In this document: positions 1 to 5,558 of the stretch, piece by piece
How positions within the stretch are numbered: the first letter of the stretch is position 1
How the letters are laid out: the number at the start of each line of letters is the position of its first letter
Origin: Armatimonadota bacterium
Lineage (GTDB): Bacteria > Armatimonadota > Zipacnadia > Zipacnadales > FEN-943
NCBI GenBank assembly: GCA_029777735.1
Contig: JAKORR010000396.1
Coordinates: forward strand, 1 to 7,037
Direction of reading: 5' to 3'
Length of the DNA: 7,037 bases
Translations under genes and position numbers: made by a program
The notes under the pieces: model-generated
What the model was told of the DNA's origin: nothing
What the model saw: only the letters and a program-made list of their open reading frames with translations
Database searches by the model: none

Positions 1-2286
1 CAGGCTGATGGAGTATTCGTCGCTCTGTACCGTCTGTCCCTGGGGGTTCAGCAACGTTGATCCGATGCCAGGAGTCGACACAAAATATCCCAAGCCAGCT
101 GGAGGACCTGCCACAATTGGACTGCTGCCCAGGGCATCTGGTGGGGCGAAGCTTGCCCAGGGGTCCGGATACACGTGATACTTGTTCGTCTGTTCATCAG
201 ATGGCACCCATCGGGCCACCTTTATGCTCCCCGAGACCAGTGGAATGAACACGCTAAGCGGGTCAGCGTTCCTTAGGTTCGTATAGGGAAGTGTGATCAT
301 CTGCAGGCCGCTTGGGACGCTCGGCGGGATCACCTGGAAAGTGTGCGTCACAGCGTTGGAGACATTCCCAGCAAGGTCCTCGGCCGTTATCGAGACTGAG
401 TGCACACCTGTGGAAAGAGGCGACGTTACTGTGTAGGACAACACACCCTTGACTGGGTCAAAGAGAAAGTCGGTCCGTGGCACGCCGTCCAAATTGATAC
501 TCACTGTCTTGACGCCCGTCTTGTTGTCCTTGATGAGAGCGAGGATGTTGGGAGTCTTGGTGAGCACTGTCTCACCGTTGCCCGGATACAGAATGGAGAT
601 CTCGGGCGGCACACCGTCGAACCCAGTAGCCACTCGCAGCGTGAGCCGTCCCCAACCGTAATTGCTGTCCTGATCGGGCGACATGTCCTGGGGCGGGCGG
701 CTAGCCAGAATCGGCGTCTTCCAGTACTTGTACGCCATCTGGGTCAGCGCCGTTGCCAGGTCAGCAGCTGTTCGCTGCTCGTCTTCCGCGTAGAGCAGGG
801 CAGCGGCCCCGGCTACGTGGGGCGCAGAAGCCGATGTCCCGACGAAGGGGTTCAGCGACTCCCGAGTCGGGCCCGTACCAGTCACCGACGTGCTGACCAC
901 ATCCGGGCCGAGTAGGTCGGGCTTCAGGCGCCCGTCAACGGTCGGGCCCCGAGAGCTGAAGGGTTCCAGCGAGTCCAGCGCCACGACCGGCACGTTAATC
1001 GGCGCCGTGTCAATGGTGGAGCCGCGCGATGCTCCCACAGTCAGTGCACCCTTGCTCTCGGCGGGGATGGAGAGGCTACTAGTAGGCACCTGAAGGGTCG
1101 TATCTATATCAACGGTTGGCACAAAGAGCTGAAAGTTGTCTGCGCCAAGAGCGTCCACGTTGTGTATCTGAAGGTAGTAGGTGCCCGCAGGGACTGTGGC
1201 GATGAGGATCTCCCTTGGCGCGTCGTCACCGTTCTGCGTGTAGGCCGACCGCGCAATCTCGCGTCGCGAAGCATCTAGCAGGACCAGGTCGTAGTCTTGA
1301 TCGGTCTCCAGCCCCGCTGTCTCGTACCAAGACAGGTAAGCCTGGAAGGTGCCCGCTGGAAGCGTCAGATCCAGGAGGTCGTCAGCGCCCCGGAACTCGC
1401 AGATGCCATCGTTGTTCCGGTCGAGATACAGCCCCGACCAGTGCCGCTGAGCAAAGTTCCCTGCGGCCGTCACGACGAGTACGCCCGCCGCGCGCGCCGC
1501 CTCGACCTGCTTCGACACGGTGCTGCTGCCGTCAAAGGGACCATCAAGCAAACCGATCGAGATGCAGCAGATGTGGTACTTGTTCGCCACCACATCACGA
1601 AGCGCGGCCACCACTGACCCCGGCGTGTCCACTTCCAGGAGGTGAATCGTGGCGTCGGGGGCCATGTCCGCTATTACTTCGGCCACTGCGGTCCCGTGGC
1701 TGCTCGTCCCACTGATGCCGCCGGCTCGATAGGATTTGGGGGCCGGGTTCGCTGGGTCGATCGGAATCTCAGCCGCCGCATAACCCGCGAAGCCCACGTC
1801 GATTACCGCGATACGGGCACCCTCGCCCCTGATGTCGTTGTAGTAGAAGGCGCTGGCGTTGGTGAGCTGTACGCCTTCGCTTACAGTCGGCGGGAACCCC
1901 TGCAGAGATATGCACTCGACAGCTGGAGCCACCTGAGCAACCTGAGGAAGAGCAGCAAGATCCCGTAGCGCCGTAATAGGTACGAGTACCTCGGCACGTC
2001 TACCGAAGACGTAGCGAAGAGTGCAGCCAAGTTGAGCCATGGCTGCCCGAGGCACGTCTGTTCCCCTGAACCACACTTCAACAAGAGCTTTCTCGCCGAG
2101 GAACCTCACACCAGCGGCCGCAGCTTGTGACTGAACAGCACGGCCGGCTCCGGCCTCGGACGCCAGGGCACGCAGAGGACCCGCCAGGTCCTCCCACCCG
2201 TCACCTGCCGCCAAGGCGCTCAACGGTGCCAGGATTGCTGCGACGATTGCCAGTGTTATTGCGCCTGCGCGCCAGAAGCCTGCCAC
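1..2286 (-). CDS. Exported subtilisin-like serine peptidase (S8 family) with Ca-loop/PPC-like insert, Ig-like domain and C-terminal module; 3' end outside window
   Basis: The frame is open from a GTG at 2286 to the left edge (762 codons, no stop), so the protein is truncated only at its C terminus. The start is set by an AGGGGG Shine-Dalgarno sequence 9 nt upstream and by the signal peptide it creates: hydrophobic core about residues 9-22, likely cleavage after ALA at 24-26. Residues about 27-140 form a propeptide ending in a typical LRDLAALPQVAQVAPA segment. The catalytic domain carries Asp163 (AVIDVGF), His197 (SSHGTAVAE), oxyanion Asn277 (TAAGNFA) and Ser485 (GTSASAPHVAGAAALL), so it should be active. 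Between Asn277 and Ser485 sits an insert of about 120 residues, with a DxNxDGxxE calcium-type loop at 289-297 and a PPC/jelly-roll-like beta domain (about 300-395). After the core come a bacterial Ig-like domain (about 560-654, ending ITAEDLAGNVSN) and a GLQxIxLP...GLGYF module (660-738). It probably degrades or matures proteins outside the cell. The S8 call is very secure; the substrate is unknown. Confidence 0.95.
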   Translation of the reverse strand, partial: MAGFWRAGAITLAIVAAILAPLSALAAGDGWEDLAGPLRALASEAGAGRAVQSQAAAAGVRFLGEKALVEVWFRGTDVPRAAMAQLGCTLRYVFGRRAEVLVPITALRDLAALPQVAQVAPAVECISLQGFPPTVSEGVQLTNASAFYYNDIRGEGARIAVIDVGFAGYAAAEIPIDPANPAPKSYRAGGISGTSSHGTAVAEVIADMAPDATIHLLEVDTPGSVVAALRDVVANKYHICCISIGLLDGPFDGSSTVSKQVEAARAAGVLVVTAAGNFAQRHWSGLYLDRNNDGICEFRGADDLLDLTLPAGTFQAYLSWYETAGLETDQDYDLVLLDASRREIARSAYTQNGDDAPREILIATVPAGTYYLQIHNVDALGADNFQLFVPTVDIDTTLQVPTSSLSIPAESKGALTVGASRGSTIDTAPINVPVVALDSLEPFSSRGPTVDGRLKPDLLGPDVVSTSVTGTGPTRESLNPFVGTSASAPHVAGAAALLYAEDEQRTAADLATALTQMAYKYWKTPILASRPPQDMSPDQDSNYGWGRLTLRVATGFDGVPPEISILYPGNGETVLTKTPNILALIKDNKTGVKTVSINLDGVPRTDFLFDPVKGVLSYTVTSPLSTGVHSVSITAEDLAGNVSNAVTHTFQVIPPSVPSGLQMITLPYTNLRNADPLSVFIPLVSGSIKVARWVPSDEQTNKYHVYPDPWASFAPPDALGSSPIVAGPPAGLGYFVSTPGIGSTLLNPQGQTVQSDEYSISL
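73..309 (-). repeat. Shared protein module in the S8 peptidase (copy A)
   Basis: Residues 660-738 of the peptidase read GLQMITLP ... ADPLSVF ... VARWVP ... NKYHVYP ... AGLGYFVS. This pairs motif for motif, in the same order, with the module at 6663-6851. Similarity is at protein level; the DNA is diverged, so this is not a recent duplication. Confidence 0.7.
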
Positions 2287-2295
2287 TTTGGGCTT

Positions 2296-2301
2296 CCCCC
2301 T
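2296..2301 (-). promoter_or_regulatory. Shine-Dalgarno site of the S8 peptidase gene
   Basis: AGGGGG lies 9 nt before the GTG at 2286. It supports this non-ATG start over any position further upstream in the same open frame, since the upstream codons encode no signal peptide. Confidence 0.7.
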
Positions 2302-2344
2302 AGAATTCGGCCACGGCCGTACACTTTCGGTCCCCTCTCTTCTC

Positions 2345-3565
2345 TCACTTCTCTCGCCGCAAATCGGTTGTCGACAGCCCGGCCGTTGCTCTTGTTCGAA
2401 GCATCGCCAGCAAGCGCCCCCAACCCGTTTCCCGGGCAAGGGACGACGCCTCCTCATAGTCATCCCACAGCTCGGCAAGCGGAGGCGGAAGGAGCACGAC
2501 TAGCCCACTGTATTGTTCCACATCGGTGCCGCGCACCTCGGTGGTTCCCAGGAACGGGACTGCAGCGACAGCCGCCGCTGCTGCCCTTTCAGCAGCGCGC
2601 CGCCCAGCTCCCTCGGGCAACACCTGGGCCAGACAACGCCCCAAGGCAGCCAGGTCGGTCATCTCACCCCCGGGTCCCACCCAAGGCAAACTGCCCCTGA
2701 TGGCCTCGAGGCCAGCCGCACCTATCTCGGGCTCCTCAAGCAGGGCGCCGGATAGCTCCCTCATACTGTCCCGTACATCCGTGATGGCCTGCAGGTCGAT
2801 CCCTACCACAACCTCTGTCTCCTGCTCGGGTTGCAGATCGGCACTTACTTGCTTGACGACGGTCTCGACAATTTTCCTCGTCGACGCCGTGCTCGCGCCT
2901 GACGCCAGCCTTTGGGCTACGCCCACCACCGACCGTCCCGAAATCGTCAGCGCTGTGGGACTGGCTACAACCCACCTTGCGCTGTTGCGCAGCGCCCAAG
3001 CGTAGTCCACCGAAGCGCTGTGACACGACAGAAGAACCACCACATCCCATCGCTGCCCAGCTAAAGCCTTCTCCAGATCGGCCGGCGTCAAAGATTTTCC
3101 GCTGCTGCCCCAATCTGAGGCCAAACCGCCGCAAAGGAAGCCGGACCGCCAAATGCCCTGTGCCGAGACCGGGGGCATCCCGTGGCCAAGCACCACCAGC
3201 ATCCAACGCCCAGCCTGGAACTGCCAGCGAGCAGCGCGGGTGAATCGCTCAAGGCTAGCCGGATCGCCCGTGTTCAGCTGTCCCTGGCGGCTTCTCTCCG
3301 TGGGCCTGTCTCCGTGGGCCAGTAGCAGACTTGCACCCTCTGCCGACCCTAGCGGACCGTCGAGAAGGGCCGCCACAGCGAGACTCTCTGAAGCCACCGC
3401 GCTCGTCGCCTCTGCCACATACCGAGCTGTTTGCCAAAGATCGCTCTCACCTGCTAGGTACAAGGCCATCCCCCAGTCAGCCTTAGCTGAACAAAAGGAC
3501 GGCTTACTCGCGAGAAGCCAGCAGCCACCCAGGCTAACGAGGGCCGCGAGGCGAACGTGTTTCAC
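2345..3565 (-). CDS. Exported clostripain-family (C11, clan CD) cysteine peptidase
   Basis: Protein of 406 residues, a usual length for secreted C11 peptidases. The GTG start is preceded by GCGAGG at 8 nt. Residues 1-28 form a signal peptide (hydrophobic about 6-19, likely cleavage after CSA at 25-27). The mature part opens with WGMALYLAGESDLW (31-44), matching the usual C11 opening W-x-x-x-x-Y-[ML]-A-x-[DE]-[NS]-[ND]-L. The catalytic His is His128 in VVLGHGMP, and the catalytic Cys is Cys181 in VVLLSCHSASVDYAWALRNS, followed by the strand WVVASPTA. Between them SLTPADLEKAL (158-168) matches the conserved LT-x-x-[ED]-L-x-x-AL helix. The C terminus holds the family's SGLVVLLP...Y...ARETGW segment (353-382). 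Clan CD enzymes cut after a specific P1 residue. Here the Asp two residues before the catalytic Cys in typical 'DAC' members is Leu179, so the specificity may differ from the Arg/Lys type. The start overlaps the end of the upstream gene by 32 nt, suggesting coupled translation. C11 assignment firm; substrate unknown. Confidence 0.9.
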   Translation of the reverse strand: MKHVRLAALVSLGGCWLLASKPSFCSAKADWGMALYLAGESDLWQTARYVAEATSAVASESLAVAALLDGPLGSAEGASLLLAHGDRPTERSRQGQLNTGDPASLERFTRAARWQFQAGRWMLVVLGHGMPPVSAQGIWRSGFLCGGLASDWGSSGKSLTPADLEKALAGQRWDVVVLLSCHSASVDYAWALRNSARWVVASPTALTISGRSVVGVAQRLASGASTASTRKIVETVVKQVSADLQPEQETEVVVGIDLQAITDVRDSMRELSGALLEEPEIGAAGLEAIRGSLPWVGPGGEMTDLAALGRCLAQVLPEGAGRRAAERAAAAAVAAVPFLGTTEVRGTDVEQYSGLVVLLPPPLAELWDDYEEASSLARETGWGRLLAMLRTRATAGLSTTDLRREK

Positions 3566-5465
3566 CCCACCATCCTCGCCGAACGGGCACGGGCTTGTCT
3601 CCAGTAGCAGGACGGACCATCAACGGGCTTGGCGGCAGCGAGACCGTGCGGAAGTGGTATTGCTCACTCAGCACCATCTTGAACTTGTTGTTGGGTCGTG
3701 ACTCACCCTCGACGTAATGCCCCACCATCCAGACGTAGTCCGTGTCCCGCTGGAAAATATCCTCGTTCGGGTCTCGCACGACCTTCGTCATCGTCGCTGT
3801 TGGCCGCATTGCCTCACTTTGGTAGACAGGGTTGTTCAGGTCATCCGCTCGGAAGACGAGAAGAACATAGCGCGCGTTGCGCGCGCCAGACCCGGCCGTC
3901 GGCGGCGTTTGAAGATCCCACACGAAGGTGATCTCCCGCGGGTTTATGGTTGTCAGCCCATCGCGTGGCTGGCTCGGCAGCGCCGGAAGGATATAGGTTA
4001 CCGGACCCATTGGGGCGCTCGGATCGCTAAGTACCTCATCCATATTCGGCTCGAACTCCCACTCTGCTTCCTCGTACTCGATCTCCTGAGCCGTCCTCAC
4101 ACCTCTGGCCTGTTCGGTAGCCATCGGCACTTGAGGCTGGTAGGGACTTACGATACGCCGCAATCTGTAGTAGTAGGTGCGGCCTGGTTCCAGCGGCCGA
4201 TGGTTATATGTGATCTCGTAGCTAGCGTCTTCCTCTTCGCCGTCGCGACCGATGAAGGTCCATTCCTTCTGAGCCACGATCCCAGCACGAGCGGTCATGT
4301 CGTCATCCCAGTTGGAAAACCTGGAATCGCCCGAAACGTGCACAATACTCTCGGGATCGTCTGTGTCGACGTAAGGCGTCTCACCGCGGAAGACAACATA
4401 CCCTTTGATTTTTGTGTAATCAGGATTCGGATGATTCATCACATTAGTGACTCGGATTGTAGGGGTTTGGCCAGGTGCTGCCTGCCCAGCCGTCGCAAGA
4501 CCTTGGGCCGGCGCCGCACCTCCGGCCGGTGGGCTATCCGTGTGGCCCCCAAGACCCGTGGCCACTATGCCAGCGGCCAGCCCCAGAGCTGCCAGGATAC
4601 GGCTGCCCTTGGTCACCTTCTTGCCCCGTGCCACGGCCTTTTGCACCTCCACCGGGCGGTAGAGGACATACACTCGGTCACCGGTTCGAGGGGGCATGCC
4701 GGAGCTTACCGCAGCAGTCAGTCGGTCGGAAGCCACCTGCTTGACGGTAATCGTCCCGATCTTACGCATCACCGTCTTCTCCAGTTCGCGCTGCCAGTAG
4801 CCGCGCATAACGACCAGTTCCTGGCCGACGGCGATCCCGTCGCGCATGCCAAGGTTCACGTGAACAGCACCCAGGTCGTCGATCATCTCAACGAACCCTC
4901 GGCGAATACTCTTCCGCAGCATGTCCCGAACTGCCAGCTCGGCCGCTTGGCGAAGCAGTTCGTTCACTACGTTCATGATATCTTTGTCCCAGCCAGGGAT
5001 GGGCTTGGTGCTCGCGACCCCAGTCCCGCCAGAGGTTATCTCCTCAGCTCGCACGTCCAGGGCTTGCACCTCGATCTGGCACTCGCCGGCTCCCGACCGT
5101 CCGTCCACAGCCAGGGCATGCAAATAGGATGTCATCACCTTGTCAGCGTGAAGACGCTCCGCGAGACGTAGTTGCTCCGCCGGATTGAGCGGCGTCCGCA
5201 GGCCCATGCCTGCCAACTCCCTTTCCAACTCCGACGTGGGCACCACAGTGAATTCCCCGGCGTCCTCCAAAGCCAGCGCCACGGCGGCCGTAGCCTTGTC
5301 CAAGATAGCTTGGGACTGCCGGCCCGTCTTGTCGATGACTGGTAGCACGACCGCGTGGGATACCTCCTTCGCGCCGACCTGAGCCCACGCCAGACCAGTT
5401 GCGAGACACCACACGGCCAGGGTGATCGTGATCATCAGCTTCGAACCTTGAGTGCTGCGTATCAT
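3534..5465 (-). CDS. Exported CsgG/LpoB-like and FlgT-C-like protein fused to two fibronectin-III-like domains
   Basis: Protein of 643 residues. I chose the ATG at 5465 over the in-frame one at 5507 because a strong purine-rich SD (GGGAGGGAGAGG) lies 7 nt before it and it opens straight into a signal peptide (hydrophobic about 11-28, cleavage after AWA at 26-28). Residues about 35-185 look like the CsgG/LpoB/TolB-N type alpha/beta fold: AVVLPVIDKTG, then an ALALEDAGEFTVVPTSELE strand-helix, then an AERLHADKVMTSYLHAL helix-strand. Residues about 197-270 resemble the FlgT C-terminal domain (GAVHVNLGMRDGIAVGQELVV ... TGDRVYVLY). A basic stretch (RGKKVTKGSR, 280-289) and a hydrophobic segment (290-306) follow, then an Ala/Gly/Pro linker (307-335). 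The rest holds two Fn3-like domains, one about 336-455 (ending in TYYYRLRRI) and one about 490-608 (ITFVWDL ... YVWMVGHYVEG). Nothing catalytic is visible. A role in the periplasm or at the outer membrane, perhaps as scaffold or export helper for its neighbours, is inference from fold and context only. Confidence 0.85.
   Translation of the reverse strand: MIRSTQGSKLMITITLAVWCLATGLAWAQVGAKEVSHAVVLPVIDKTGRQSQAILDKATAAVALALEDAGEFTVVPTSELERELAGMGLRTPLNPAEQLRLAERLHADKVMTSYLHALAVDGRSGAGECQIEVQALDVRAEEITSGGTGVASTKPIPGWDKDIMNVVNELLRQAAELAVRDMLRKSIRRGFVEMIDDLGAVHVNLGMRDGIAVGQELVVMRGYWQRELEKTVMRKIGTITVKQVASDRLTAAVSSGMPPRTGDRVYVLYRPVEVQKAVARGKKVTKGSRILAALGLAAGIVATGLGGHTDSPPAGGAAPAQGLATAGQAAPGQTPTIRVTNVMNHPNPDYTKIKGYVVFRGETPYVDTDDPESIVHVSGDSRFSNWDDDMTARAGIVAQKEWTFIGRDGEEEDASYEITYNHRPLEPGRTYYYRLRRIVSPYQPQVPMATEQARGVRTAQEIEYEEAEWEFEPNMDEVLSDPSAPMGPVTYILPALPSQPRDGLTTINPREITFVWDLQTPPTAGSGARNARYVLLVFRADDLNNPVYQSEAMRPTATMTKVVRDPNEDIFQRDTDYVWMVGHYVEGESRPNNKFKMVLSEQYHFRTVSLPPSPLMVRPATGDKPVPVRRGWWGETRSPRGPR
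3574..3579 (-). promoter_or_regulatory. Shine-Dalgarno site of the C11 peptidase gene
   Basis: GCGAGG lies 8 nt before the GTG at 3565, inside the coding end of the upstream gene. It supports the GTG as the real start and a coupled reading of the two overlapping genes. Confidence 0.6.
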
Positions 5466-5472
5466 CGGCTTA

Positions 5473-5484
5473 CCTCTCCCTCCC
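5473..5484 (-). promoter_or_regulatory. Strong Shine-Dalgarno tract of the CsgG/Fn3 protein gene
   Basis: The purine tract GGGAGGGAGAGG ends 7 nt before the ATG at 5465. It decides this start against the longer frame from 5507, whose first 14 codons would be translated from this tract itself and add a non-hydrophobic leader. Confidence 0.75.
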
Positions 5485-5507
5485 GGCGCCACTATCTCTA
5501 GCGCCAC
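5485..5507 (-). promoter_or_regulatory. Small inverted and direct repeat abutting the ribosome binding site
   Basis: The heptamer GTGGCGC occurs twice on the minus strand, at 5507-5501 and 5492-5486, offset by 15 nt. GGCGC (5505-5501) can also pair with GCGCC (5489-5485) around an 11-nt loop, giving a 5-bp GC stem that ends exactly where the SD tract begins. It could modulate translation or be an operator. It is short enough to arise by chance in GC-rich DNA. Confidence 0.25.
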
Positions 5508-5558
5508 GGGATCTTGCCAGCAACATCGGACCTATGTACGGTCCACAGAGTGCCTAGC

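Noticed and set aside
400..1968. Several plus-strand open frames opposite the S8 peptidase gene
   Set aside because: They overlap one another in different frames, have Arg/Ser/Pro-rich low-complexity translations, and lie opposite the uninterrupted 762-codon peptidase frame with its catalytic motifs.
2287..2344. CGGCC-GT-GGCCG inverted repeat between the C11 and S8 genes as a terminator
   Set aside because: The stem is at most 4-5 bp with a tiny loop and no T-tract follows; it lies just upstream of the next gene's SD.
3520..3532. Lipobox-like LGGC (residues 12-15) in the C11 peptidase signal peptide
   Set aside because: The hydrophobic core continues past the Cys (WLLAS), and a normal signal peptidase I site follows at CSA (25-27), so lipoprotein processing is unlikely.
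3717..5171. Plus-strand open frame of 484 codons opposite the CsgG/Fn3 gene
   Set aside because: Its translation is rich in His, Arg and Ser with no recognisable domain. It has no clear SD, and it mirrors a minus-strand gene with signal peptide, domains and strong SD. It is a GC-driven antisense shadow.
5466..5507. Longer N terminus of the CsgG/Fn3 protein from the ATG at 5507
   Set aside because: The extra 14 residues would be encoded by the SD tract itself and would push the signal peptide inward. The ATG at 5465 is correctly spaced from the SD.
5495..5523. Possible promoter TTGCTG-17 nt-TAGAGA in the 93-nt gap
   Set aside because: Only about three of six positions match in each box, which is expected by chance. 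Gene spacing is compatible with read-through from upstream.
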